DNA from: Lacrimispora indolis DSM 755
GTDB lineage: Bacteria; Bacillota; Clostridia; Lachnospirales; Lachnospiraceae
NCBI RefSeq assembly: GCF_000526995.1
Contig: NZ_AZUI01000001.1
Location: 5,684,001-5,748,000, forward strand
Direction of reading: 5' to 3'
DNA: 64,000 bases
Shown: in pieces, positions 1-7,740 of the stretch
Layout: every line of letters starts with the position of its first letter
Numbering within the stretch: position 1 is the first letter of the stretch
The notes under the pieces: model-generated
Databases searched by the model: none
Told to the model about the DNA's origin: nothing
What the model saw: the letters and a program-made list of their open reading frames with translations, nothing else
Program-made: the position numbers and the translations under genes

Positions 1-66
1 AATTCTGTTCATACATAGAATAAGCGAAATCCTTATCATTGTCAAGCACTAGTATACAAGTACGTT

Positions 67-96
67 GCTGCCCGGAGGTTTCGGCCTCCGGGCAGC
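67..96 (-). terminator. Hairpin after the DUF4914 gene
   Basis: A perfect 12-bp inverted repeat (GCTGCCCGGAGG and its complement) with a 6-base loop lies about 25 bases past the stop of the minus-strand gene. There is no strong T run, so it may be a weak terminator or an mRNA 3'-end stabiliser. Confidence 0.5.
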
Positions 97-121
97 AGCA
101 AATGGATCTGTATGGGGAATT

Positions 122-1999
122 TTAATATCTCATTGGGAGGATTTCCAAGTACTCCTTAACCGTAGCCCCTGCAAGGAACATATCAATGATCTGCTTTCCT
201 AACGGATTTAAATCATCGGTATAATATTTCATCAGCTCCTGAGTAAAGAAGTCTGTCAGTATTTTTGCTCCGGCATCGTATCCCTGCACTCCCACCTCCT
301 GCTGGGTCTCTGGCCTTAAAAATGCTCTTCTGATGTACTGGCCGTCAATTTTTAAGGAATCAAGGCCAAAGCCCAGAATCGGACAGCGTGCTTCCACCAG
401 ATGCTCCGGTTTAAACTTGGCGCTGCCGCGGCGGGCAATGTACTCTCTGGCAACCCACTGGGGCATAAAGCTCACCTCATAGGCGCCGATATGCTGGTTG
501 GGGATCAGGACATACCGGGTATTGGTCGAATGCAAAATCTGGTCAAGGAGCAGGTTGGCCTGAGTCACCATTTTACCGGTTGCAAAAGGCCAGTAAGAGC
601 CGACGCCTTCACTGGTCATTTCCAGAGAATCAATAATGCTTGGATTGTTAAATCCCCTTGGTGCCACCAGACGCCATAACCAGGCCAGGGCGGGGGGCAG
701 GATGTGCAGAATTCCAAGGATTCCGTAGGTGGGGTTTTCCTTTGTACATGCGGGAGTCCGTACGCCAAAGCTTCTCACATCCACTTCCACAGGAGTGTCA
801 ATGGCCTTGGGAACCAGCCTTCTTGGTAAAATGACACGGGGGTTGGGGCAGGGTTTTCCGTTCTGATCCAGGGTATGCTCCCAAACCAGACAGGTTGCAC
901 CGGCTACTGCCTGCATATTTAAGAAAATAAGAGGCTCTTCCGGCTGGATCAGTATTTTTTCATATTGGGGTGAAGTACCGTAGCATTTGATATTATCCAA
1001 CCGCAGAAACCATGCGGATTCTGCATCCTTGACAACCAGCTTTTTGCTGTCATTCTGCATTTTCGGATGGCACAATGCCATATCATCTGTCACAGGTATG
1101 AGATCACAGGTTTCATTTAATACCAGATAGTTCTTTTCACCAGTCACCGTATTTCTGCCTAAGATAGCTCTGCCATCCATTTCTTTGTGGATGTCTTCGA
1201 TCATTTCACTTTTCCCGCCGCCTGAGGCGCCTTCGTGCATGATCACGATCTCATTGTCATAAGGGGTGATGACTTTTACGGTTGATGCATGAGCAGTCAC
1301 CCAGCCTTCCTCTTCACCGATATTTAGAAGAACTCCGTAAATTCCCTTTTTGGCGCTTGGGCCAGGATATAAATTATAGGAATATACTTCATGAATTTCC
1401 TCCAGACGGTTATGGACAACGATCTGCTTTCCGTCAAAATGAGTATGTCTGAATGGAGGAGCCAGAAAAACAACGGCTCTTGGCTCAAAGCCGGAAGAAA
1501 TCTCGTCAATATTTAAAAATCCCTGCAAATCTGCAAGTCCGGCAGCAAAAAAACCTGCGTTTAACGGCGAGATCAAAATCGAATCATATCCATATTCAAG
1601 TCCGCCTGATTTAAATGGGAAAAAAATCAGCTCCTGATTTTTCAGCCAGTCAAAGGTTTCCGTTCTTAAGGAATCAAAATCAGACGGATAAACCTCCTCA
1701 TATCTGGGTTTATCCGTTGGCTTCTTATCTGCAATCAGCAGACAGTCCGGATCACGCCTTCTCATATAGTCATCCGTATAATTGACCACAACACCGTTTT
1801 TACACTTTGTAGCGGTTGCTTCCAATACCGTGCCTTTGCCTTTCACTTCATATTCAATGCGAAACTCGGTATTCTCTGCATTTCCCATTGCCAGGGTCAG
1901 CAGCTCTTCCCTTGTCTTTGGAATAACAACACCTTTTGACTGAGCCAATATGTCCTGTACATATTCGGGTAAATTCATATCACGTAAAGATTCCAGCAT
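122..1999 (-). CDS. DUF4914 family protein with a PEPCK-like P-loop
   Basis: This 625-aa soluble protein matches the DUF4914 family by overall length and sequence style; its function is not established. Near residues 258-266 it has the glycine-rich loop GASGGGKSE, which resembles the kinase-1a phosphate-binding loop of phosphoenolpyruvate carboxykinases (GxSGxGKT/S). Nucleotide binding is therefore a reasonable inference, the substrate is not. The start was placed at the ATG preceded by CGGAGGAAAAT, a strong ribosome site; an in-frame ATG 69 bases further upstream has no such site and adds an uncharacteristic Cys/Arg-rich tail. The gene stands alone, with a hairpin downstream and a 368-base gap upstream. 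Confidence 0.75.
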   Translation of the reverse strand: MLESLRDMNLPEYVQDILAQSKGVVIPKTREELLTLAMGNAENTEFRIEYEVKGKGTVLEATATKCKNGVVVNYTDDYMRRRDPDCLLIADKKPTDKPRYEEVYPSDFDSLRTETFDWLKNQELIFFPFKSGGLEYGYDSILISPLNAGFFAAGLADLQGFLNIDEISSGFEPRAVVFLAPPFRHTHFDGKQIVVHNRLEEIHEVYSYNLYPGPSAKKGIYGVLLNIGEEEGWVTAHASTVKVITPYDNEIVIMHEGASGGGKSEMIEDIHKEMDGRAILGRNTVTGEKNYLVLNETCDLIPVTDDMALCHPKMQNDSKKLVVKDAESAWFLRLDNIKCYGTSPQYEKILIQPEEPLIFLNMQAVAGATCLVWEHTLDQNGKPCPNPRVILPRRLVPKAIDTPVEVDVRSFGVRTPACTKENPTYGILGILHILPPALAWLWRLVAPRGFNNPSIIDSLEMTSEGVGSYWPFATGKMVTQANLLLDQILHSTNTRYVLIPNQHIGAYEVSFMPQWVAREYIARRGSAKFKPEHLVEARCPILGFGLDSLKIDGQYIRRAFLRPETQQEVGVQGYDAGAKILTDFFTQELMKYYTDDLNPLGKQIIDMFLAGATVKEYLEILPMRY

Positions 2000-2367
2000 A
2001 TTTTCCTCCGTTCCTGCGCACGCCCTTATGCACATCTGAAATTTGCGCCGTACATGGGGCCGGCACAAACCATGTAATTAATTGTGATTCTCTTCAACCT
2101 TTGTTCCCAATTTTATTAAGTATTACATAGTTTCTATTTTAATATTCCAGGCATGTGATCAATCCGGGGCTGTCTGGAAAAACCTTCCCCTTCTCATGCC
2201 CGTACCTTCCGTTATAACGGGAAAACCCCAGGGATTTCCCTTCATTTCCGTCTTATATCCTTTCATCGCCTCCTTCCTGTGATATATATAAAGCCGATAT
2301 CCATGAAATGGATATCGGCTTACTTACAACTTAGAATGTTAATTCTACTTTGTGACGTCTTCCGGTG
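2000..2367. other. Non-coding gap between DUF4914 and mpsC-like genes
   Basis: No credible ORF is seen. The gap holds the leader of the DUF4914 gene, a 12-bp perfect palindrome CCGTTATAACGG at 2209-2220 that could be an operator, a nearby GGGAAA/TTTCCC inverted repeat, and the hairpin at 2291-2321 that ends the mpsC-like gene. Confidence 0.5.
2291..2321 (-). terminator. Terminator of the mpsC-like gene
   Basis: A 14-bp perfect stem (AAGCCGATATCCAT and its complement) with a 3-base loop lies 46 bases beyond the stop codon. On the minus strand it is followed by TTTATATATAT, a moderate U-rich tract. Confidence 0.65.
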
Positions 2368-2733
2368 TTATTTAACTGTAAAAAGCTCTTCTAAATTCTT
2401 ATCAACAGTGATGACAATGATTTTTTCACCTGTTTTCGTGCTGATATCAGAGTGAGTGCTGACTATCGCTGCATCCATGATATCTGCTAATAATTTTTCC
2501 AGATATTCCCTGCCGCCCTCAAATAATGAAGTGCGGACTTTCTTAAGTAATTCGACGCCCTGCGGACTCTCTGTCAGCTTTTTCTCAGAAGGACTTAAAA
2601 ATCCTATTAATCTGACAATAATCATATCACTTAAAATATAGGTGCGGATGGTCTTTGGACCCCTTCCCATATATTCCACTTCAAATTTGCTGACAATTTC
2701 ACTGATCCTGGCTTCTAATTGACCTTTTGTCAT
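2368..2733 (-). CDS. MpsC (DUF2294) family protein
   Basis: A 121-aa protein that looks like DUF2294, the family named for MpsC, a part of the Na+-translocating membrane-potential-generating system of staphylococci. Visible family features are the N-terminal helix (TKGQLEARISEIVSKFE), the segment YMGRGPKTIRTYILSDMI, and a C-terminal strand region DISTKTGEKIIVITVDKNLE. It has no membrane segment. No mpsAB partner genes (NuoL-like and DUF2309) lie nearby, so it is probably not part of that transporter here and its role is unknown. The start is the ATG behind AGGTGATGCGATT; an upstream ATG adds ten hydrophobic residues without a ribosome site. Confidence 0.7.
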   Translation of the reverse strand: MTKGQLEARISEIVSKFEVEYMGRGPKTIRTYILSDMIIVRLIGFLSPSEKKLTESPQGVELLKKVRTSLFEGGREYLEKLLADIMDAAIVSTHSDISTKTGEKIIVITVDKNLEELFTVK

Positions 2734-2808
2734 AATCGCATCACCTGTCAGATACAATATCATGAAAAACCGACCATGTCAATGACTTTTTATGAAACGA
2801 AAGTAAAC

Positions 2809-4914
2809 CTATATTCTTTTTAGCAGCACTGCCACTGCCTTCCTGTTTTCCTTGGGCCGATACCGGAATACGTTATTTTTAACGAAAACCTCTTCCCGTG
2901 TGTCCGAATATACCTCAATTACATCCACCGGACACCCTGGAGGAAGAGGGATCTCAATCTGCTCCGACAGACTGCCGTCAAATGTATGCAGGATGACACA
3001 GGCCTTCTCTCCGTCTTCCCCTATACGGACCACGGCCTGCCAGCCCTCCGGATGGCGTATGCTCGCTACATCCGGCCCAAACCGGTATGACTGCCCGCTC
3101 TTTATGACAGGAATAATTTTTTTATAGAAACTCATTCCCAGTTCAATGACTTCCCATTGTTTTTTATCCAGCTTTGTCACGTCCCCCGATAAGCACAGCC
3201 TCCCCAGAAAGGTATTGATTACAGAATAGGCGATCCGTTTTAAGGAATCCTGTTCCCTGACCACCGCCCAGATCTGGCTCTGCCGGGGCAGGATGGCCCG
3301 ATGGAGGTTGGCCGCAATGATGGGGATCTCCTCACATTCATGAGCATCGGAAAAGGAAGCCATACTTGTGGCAGCCATAAAACGGGGCTCTAACCGGTGT
3401 CCGCCGGAGGCGCAATTTTCCAGCACGATCCCTGGGATTTCCCGTTTCACTTTTTCCAGGAATTCATAGGATTTTTCCACGTTTTTCCGCAGCCCCTCTC
3501 CTATGGACTCATAGCCGTCGCAGCCCATTCCAATGGTATCATTGTAGTCGATTTTCATATACTCAAAACCATACTTCTTTAAAAGGCCGATGACCCTTTC
3601 CGTTAAATACTCCTCCACCCATGGATCGTTCATGTCCCAGAACCTCCGCCTGGTGGTGGTGAGCACCCTTCCATCTAAGTGCAGAAGATGCTCCTCCATC
3701 TGATAGGCCATAGAAGCCTTTCCCACATTTTCGATCTCAAACCATATGCCGGGCTTTAGGCCTGCCTCTTTGATTGCCTTTACGGTTTTTTCCAATCCCT
3801 CTGGGAACAGCTCCCGGGATACATGGTAATCCCCCATGCTGATATCCCAGGGAACCCCGGCCTCCTTGTACCAGCCGCAGTCAATGACAAAATAGGAAAA
3901 ACCTTTCTCCTTTATGGATTCCAGAATCTTCCGGATGTTTTCATGGGACGGACAGCCCCAGGTGGTGCAGTATTCATTAAACACCATGGGAAGGTCCTGT
4001 TCCGGGTCAGGCCCCTCATCCGCTGCCTTTTGCCCTGCATCAGTAAGCCTCTTTGTTAAAATATCGACAGAGTCCGTTCGGCATACCGTTCCAATGGCCT
4101 TTGGAGTCACAAATGACTCTCCGGGCCTGACTGTTTTCATCCAATGACCGAATTCCCTGTCAGAAAGTCCTCCGCTGATGGCAATGTTTTCATCAACACG
4201 GTAAATTTCCATCTGCCAGGAGGCGCCGTGGGCCAGCTGGACGCCCCAAAACACATGATTTTTCTTATCTTCCATGGCCAGGAACGGGAAATAACGGTTT
4301 ACGGGTAAGGAACCTACCTGTCCGAATCGTTCACATCTTACCGCCTCCCTGGACCAGGAGGTATCCAGCTGAAGCTCCTCCATGGTCTGGCTGGTAAGTC
4401 TTCCTTCCTGGCTCCACCGGCTCATCAGGCGGTGCACCATCACCTGATTATGGCCGTCGCCTTCCAGGTAAGGGGAGATGCCTGTCAGGGAAAAGCTGGA
4501 AATCATCTCCACCTCTATAGGGAACCTGCTTTCATTAAGCAGCTCATTCCACATTTCCACCCATGTCTGCCCTTTTTCCCATTCAAGGGAGTGCCGCACT
4601 TCATAGCCCCGTTCATCCCACAGGCATGTAAGGATCGTCTGTGAGTCCCCTTCCATGATCACTTCCTGGCTCTTATAGCGGAGACGGTCTGTGCTTTCCC
4701 CGTTTCGCAGAGTATTGCCCGGAGCATAGGCTCCATTATAAATATCCCCTGCCAGTTTTATCTGCACCATGGCGTCAAGCTTTGCCCTTTTTCCTGGATT
4801 CTTTGGAACCGGCATATCCCCTGGATATAATTCCAGCCCAACATGCTGTTCCTCATCCAGATAATAGCGTGCAATCATGTCTCCTAATATGTATTCTTTT
4901 AATATTCTGTCCAT
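2809..4914 (-). CDS. GH36-like alpha-galactosidase
   Basis: A 701-aa cytoplasmic glycoside hydrolase of clan GH-D (GH36 type), expected to release alpha-linked galactose from oligosaccharides such as melibiose or raffinose. The N-terminal third is a beta-sandwich, followed by a TIM barrel. The probable nucleophile is the Asp of MKIDYND near residue 455, and the acid/base Asp lies in SFSDAHE near residue 523. The motif ENCASGGHRLEP between them is the family's CxSGG region, and a C-terminal beta domain follows. KIDYN differs from the usual KWDxN, so the exact specificity is uncertain. There is no signal peptide, and no sugar transporter lies next to it. The ATG start has only a weak G-rich ribosome site. 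Confidence 0.82.
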   Translation of the reverse strand: MDRILKEYILGDMIARYYLDEEQHVGLELYPGDMPVPKNPGKRAKLDAMVQIKLAGDIYNGAYAPGNTLRNGESTDRLRYKSQEVIMEGDSQTILTCLWDERGYEVRHSLEWEKGQTWVEMWNELLNESRFPIEVEMISSFSLTGISPYLEGDGHNQVMVHRLMSRWSQEGRLTSQTMEELQLDTSWSREAVRCERFGQVGSLPVNRYFPFLAMEDKKNHVFWGVQLAHGASWQMEIYRVDENIAISGGLSDREFGHWMKTVRPGESFVTPKAIGTVCRTDSVDILTKRLTDAGQKAADEGPDPEQDLPMVFNEYCTTWGCPSHENIRKILESIKEKGFSYFVIDCGWYKEAGVPWDISMGDYHVSRELFPEGLEKTVKAIKEAGLKPGIWFEIENVGKASMAYQMEEHLLHLDGRVLTTTRRRFWDMNDPWVEEYLTERVIGLLKKYGFEYMKIDYNDTIGMGCDGYESIGEGLRKNVEKSYEFLEKVKREIPGIVLENCASGGHRLEPRFMAATSMASFSDAHECEEIPIIAANLHRAILPRQSQIWAVVREQDSLKRIAYSVINTFLGRLCLSGDVTKLDKKQWEVIELGMSFYKKIIPVIKSGQSYRFGPDVASIRHPEGWQAVVRIGEDGEKACVILHTFDGSLSEQIEIPLPPGCPVDVIEVYSDTREEVFVKNNVFRYRPKENRKAVAVLLKRI

Positions 4915-5131
4915 ATGGGCCCCCTTTTAACCTTTTACCACAGCTGTAAGACAGGAACCTCATCCTTTAGATCCCTGATCAGCTGCTGGCGGTTCTATAC
5001 CTTAATGTATTGCTTTCCCTTGATTTTCTTTTCATTTTTGATGTCAGTATACCAAATTTTAGATTGCTGTGCCATATGAAAACAGAAAGTCTTTTCACAT
5101 TTCATTCCTTTCTGTTTTAAGCTTTGGGTTG

Positions 5132-5160
5132 TTGACGGTATCAGGTAAAAATGGTATACT
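5132..5160 (+). promoter_or_regulatory. Sigma-A promoter of csoR
   Basis: TTGACG at 5132-5137 and TATACT at 5155-5160 are separated by exactly 17 bases. The predicted start of transcription falls directly at the first CsoR operator. Confidence 0.8.
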
Positions 5161-5166
5161 GTATGC

Positions 5167-5182
5167 ATACCCCCATGGGTAT
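5167..5182 (+). promoter_or_regulatory. CsoR operator 1 (autoregulation)
   Basis: The 16-base near-palindrome ATACCCCCATGGGTAT has the C-tract/G-tract layout known for CsoR-family operators. It covers the predicted transcription start of csoR, so bound repressor would block its own promoter. The same sequence recurs exactly at 5534-5549. Confidence 0.8.
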
Positions 5183-5197
5183 AAAGGAGGTGAGCTT

Positions 5198-5473
5198 ATG
5201 CGGCAATGCATGGATTCTCAAAATTTGCACAGACGCCTGAACAAAATCATGGGACAGCTTCATGCTATTGATAAAATGGTAGACGAGGATGTTCCCTGTG
5301 AAGATGTCCTCATTCAAATAAACGCCGCAAAAAATGCTTTGCATAAGGTAGGCCAGGTGATTTTGGAAGGCCATTTAAACCACTGCGTCCGGGAAGGCAT
5401 TGAGCATGGAGACGCGGAAAAAACCATAGCGGATTTTGCCAAGGCCGTTGAACACTTTTCAAGAATGTCATAA
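5198..5473 (+). CDS. csoR: CsoR-family metal-sensing repressor
   Basis: A 91-aa all-helical repressor (DUF156/CsoR family), expected to leave DNA when it binds metal. The metal ligands fit the Cu(I)-type CsoR pattern: Cys34 (VPCEDV), His59 (EGHLN) and Cys63 (NHCVR), giving the C-x24-H-x3-C spacing. The start was set at the ATG behind AAAGGAGGTGAGCTT; the reading frame extends 129 bases upstream but that part spans the promoter and operator. It is followed by its own terminator and then the P-type ATPase, both preceded by the same operator, so it most likely controls itself and metal export. Cu(I) is inferred from the ligand pattern only. Confidence 0.9.
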   Translation: MRQCMDSQNLHRRLNKIMGQLHAIDKMVDEDVPCEDVLIQINAAKNALHKVGQVILEGHLNHCVREGIEHGDAEKTIADFAKAVEHFSRMS

Positions 5474-5492
5474 GGAAATCAAATAATAAAAG

Positions 5493-5525
5493 ACAGTTGC
5501 TTTTCAAAGCAACTGTTTTTTTATT
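5493..5525 (+). terminator. Terminator of csoR
   Basis: The stem ACAGTTGCTTT / AAAGCAACTGT (11 bp) is followed by a run of Ts. The T run also forms the edge of the next promoter's -35 box, so csoR and the ATPase gene are separate transcription units. Confidence 0.85.
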
Positions 5526-5552
5526 GACAAGCCATACCCCCATGGGTATAAT
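5524..5552 (+). promoter_or_regulatory. Consensus sigma-A promoter of the metal ATPase
   Basis: TTGACA (5524-5529), a 17-base spacer and TATAAT (5547-5552) give a perfect consensus promoter. The spacer and -10 box are overlapped by operator 2, which explains why so strong a promoter can be kept silent until metal appears. Confidence 0.9.
5534..5549 (+). promoter_or_regulatory. CsoR operator 2
   Basis: An identical copy of ATACCCCCATGGGTAT lies inside the spacer and -10 region of the ATPase promoter. Confidence 0.82.
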
Positions 5553-5558
5553 ATACCC

Positions 5559-5574
5559 ATACCCCCATAGGTAT
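5559..5574 (+). promoter_or_regulatory. CsoR operator 3
   Basis: ATACCCCCATAGGTAT differs by one base from operators 1 and 2 and begins 25 bases after operator 2, so the two sites are close to two and a half helical turns apart. It covers the predicted transcription start of the ATPase gene. Confidence 0.78.
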
Positions 5575-5590
5575 GGAAAGGAGTGTTAAC

Positions 5591-7450
5591 TTGATTTCAT
5601 TTATAAAAGATGACGAAAAACGGACTGTGCTTTTCCTCATCCTATCTGCTCCCGCACTGATCGTCAGCTTTTTTCATATTGGTAATTTTCCGGTTGACCC
5701 GGCGTGGGCAGCTATTTTACTCTGCGGCATTCCCATTGTAAAAGGGGCTGCCGCCCAGTTGGTCACGGAATTTGACATTAAGGCGGATGTTCTGGTATCC
5801 ATTGCGCTTGTTGCGTCTATTGTCATCGGAGAGATCTTTGCGGCCGGAGAAGTGGCATTTATTATGGCCATTGGAGCTTATCTGGAGGAACGCACGGTGG
5901 CCAATGCCCGTGCAGGCATTGAAAAACTGGTTCATTTAACACCCACCACCGCCCGTGTGGTGCGGGAATGCAAAGAAGAGATCATTCCTGCTGAACAGGT
6001 AAAAATCGGAGATGTGCTTCGCGTATTGGCTGGAGAAACCATTGCTGTTGACGGTGCCATCCTCAAGGGGCAGACTTCCATCGATCAGTCTGTCATGACA
6101 GGAGAATCCCTTCCTGTGGACAAAAGCGAAGGCGATGAGGTATTCAGCGGAACAGTCAATCAATTCGGTACCTTTGACATGACCGCACAAAAAGTCGGCG
6201 AGGACAGCTCCTTGCAGCGAATGATCCGCCTGGTAGAGTCCGCTGACGCCGGAAAAGCAAAAATCGTGGGCATTGCTGACCGTTGGGCGACATGGATCGT
6301 TGTAATCGCATTGCTGGCCGCCGCAATTACCTGGTTTGTTACAGGGGAAGTCATACGTTCTGTTACTATTTTGGTTGTATTCTGTCCCTGTGCACTGGTG
6401 CTCGCCACTCCCACCGCCATTGTGGCCGGTATCGGAAACGCAGCAAAATGGGGGATACTCGTCCGGGAGGGGGATGCTTTGGAGCGGCTGTCCCAGGTAA
6501 AGCGCATTGCTTTTGACAAAACCGGTACCCTTACCTACGGGAAACCTGCCGTAACGCAGATACATAGTATGGATCCGGAATTAGAGGAAAAGGCACTGCT
6601 TACCTTAGCTGCTTCAGCGGAATCACGTTCGGAACATCCCTTAGGCAAAGCAATTGTTGCCGACTACCGGCAAAAGACCGGTACCATGCCGGTACAGCCG
6701 GAGGAATTTAAGCTGCTGGCCGGGCGAGGTGTTGCTGCCCAGGTTTCCGGGCAGAAAATTCTCGCTGGAAATGAAGCATTCATGACAGAGCAGAAAATTT
6801 CTATTTCAGAGAAACTTCAGGCATCTGCAAGAAAGGCAAAGGCAGACGGATCCACCATCATCTATATTGCAAGGAATCAGGCTGCCGCCGGCATGATCGC
6901 GCTGTCAGATACCCTGCGTCCTGACTCTGCCCAGATGGTGGAAGCAATTCACCAAACCGGAGTGAAGACAGTACTGCTGACAGGAGACACGGAAGCCGCT
7001 GCTTCTCATATAGCTGCGGCTGCAAAAATCCAGGATGTACGGGCGGACTGCCTGCCGGAAAAGAAGCTGGAGGAAATCCGCCGGTTTCAGGAACAAGGCG
7101 AACCGGTTTGCATGGTAGGTGACGGCATAAACGATGCACCGGCTCTGAAAAGCGCCCTGGTGGGCATTGCTATGGGCGGCATTGGCAGTGATATTGCCAT
7201 CGATGCAGCGGACATCGTCCTGGTGGGCGACGATATCAGGGAAATCCCTCATCTCCTGCAGCTGGCAAAAAAGACGATGAAGACAATCAGGGTCAACCTT
7301 ACCGCATCCATGATGCTGAATTTTATTGCCATCGCTCTTGCCATTACAGGTGTCTTAACCCCGGTGCTGGGGGCGCTGGTACACAATGCCGGCTCAGTCG
7401 CCGTTATTATTAATTCATCACTGCTATTAAAATGGAGGAAAATAAAATGA
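5591..7450 (+). CDS. Heavy-metal P1B-type ATPase
   Basis: A 619-aa membrane pump that exports soft metal ions using ATP. All P1B landmarks are present: TGES in the actuator domain, the ion-binding CPC in VVFCPCALVLATP, the phosphorylated Asp in DKTGTLT, the SEHPLG loop, and GDGINDAP. There is no N-terminal HMA metal-binding domain. The last membrane segments carry HNAGSVAVIINSS rather than the classical CopA YN/MxxSS residues, so the ion cannot be read safely; CsoR control suggests copper. The start is probably TTG at 5591 behind AAAGGAG. An in-frame ATG at 5573 overlaps operator 3 and has no ribosome site. Confidence 0.88.
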   Translation: MISFIKDDEKRTVLFLILSAPALIVSFFHIGNFPVDPAWAAILLCGIPIVKGAAAQLVTEFDIKADVLVSIALVASIVIGEIFAAGEVAFIMAIGAYLEERTVANARAGIEKLVHLTPTTARVVRECKEEIIPAEQVKIGDVLRVLAGETIAVDGAILKGQTSIDQSVMTGESLPVDKSEGDEVFSGTVNQFGTFDMTAQKVGEDSSLQRMIRLVESADAGKAKIVGIADRWATWIVVIALLAAAITWFVTGEVIRSVTILVVFCPCALVLATPTAIVAGIGNAAKWGILVREGDALERLSQVKRIAFDKTGTLTYGKPAVTQIHSMDPELEEKALLTLAASAESRSEHPLGKAIVADYRQKTGTMPVQPEEFKLLAGRGVAAQVSGQKILAGNEAFMTEQKISISEKLQASARKAKADGSTIIYIARNQAAAGMIALSDTLRPDSAQMVEAIHQTGVKTVLLTGDTEAAASHIAAAAKIQDVRADCLPEKKLEEIRRFQEQGEPVCMVGDGINDAPALKSALVGIAMGGIGSDIAIDAADIVLVGDDIREIPHLLQLAKKTMKTIRVNLTASMMLNFIAIALAITGVLTPVLGALVHNAGSVAVIINSSLLLKWRKIK

Positions 7451-7626
7451 ACGGATGGTTATTATTTATCTTATTCCTAATCGTAGGTCTGGGGATGCTG
7501 TTTGGGGGCATGATCTACCTGCGCAAAGAGAAAGACGATCTGGAATCAGTAAAAATCTACAGAACAATATCCATGATCGGTGCCGTTCTCACGATTGCGG
7601 CTATTGTTATGAAATTTGTGATATAA
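7447..7626 (+). CDS. Small two-helix membrane protein, metal operon
   Basis: A 59-aa protein with two predicted membrane helices (about residues 3-23 and 38-58) joined by a charged loop YLRKEKDDLESVKIYR. Its ATG overlaps the stop codon of the ATPase gene (ATGA), and a GGAGG site lies inside the ATPase's last codons, so translation is coupled. The family is not recognised. Its position suggests an accessory role in the metal pump, but nothing in the sequence proves it. No Cys or His metal ligands are present. Confidence 0.75.
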   Translation: MNGWLLFILFLIVGLGMLFGGMIYLRKEKDDLESVKIYRTISMIGAVLTIAAIVMKFVI

Positions 7627-7661
7627 ACCGTTTATCTTTCACAAAAGACAGAGTACATATA

Positions 7662-7697
7662 ACACCCCCCGGTTCAGCTGCCCAAACCGGGGGGTGT
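7662..7697 (+). terminator. Terminator between metal operon and purD
   Basis: A 13-bp perfect stem ACACCCCCCGGTT / AACCGGGGGGTGT with a 10-base loop lies between two convergent units. The following T-rich tract is interrupted, but the very GC-rich stem could stop transcription from either side. Confidence 0.75.
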
Positions 7698-7740
7698 CAT
7701 TTACGCTTTTTAATTTTTCCGGCTGATCCAAAGCCGAAAA

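Noticed and set aside
5936..6565. 209-codon open frame on the minus strand inside the metal ATPase gene
   Set aside because: It is antisense to conserved ATPase motifs, has no ribosome site and has a Cys/His/Gly-rich composition typical of a shadow frame.
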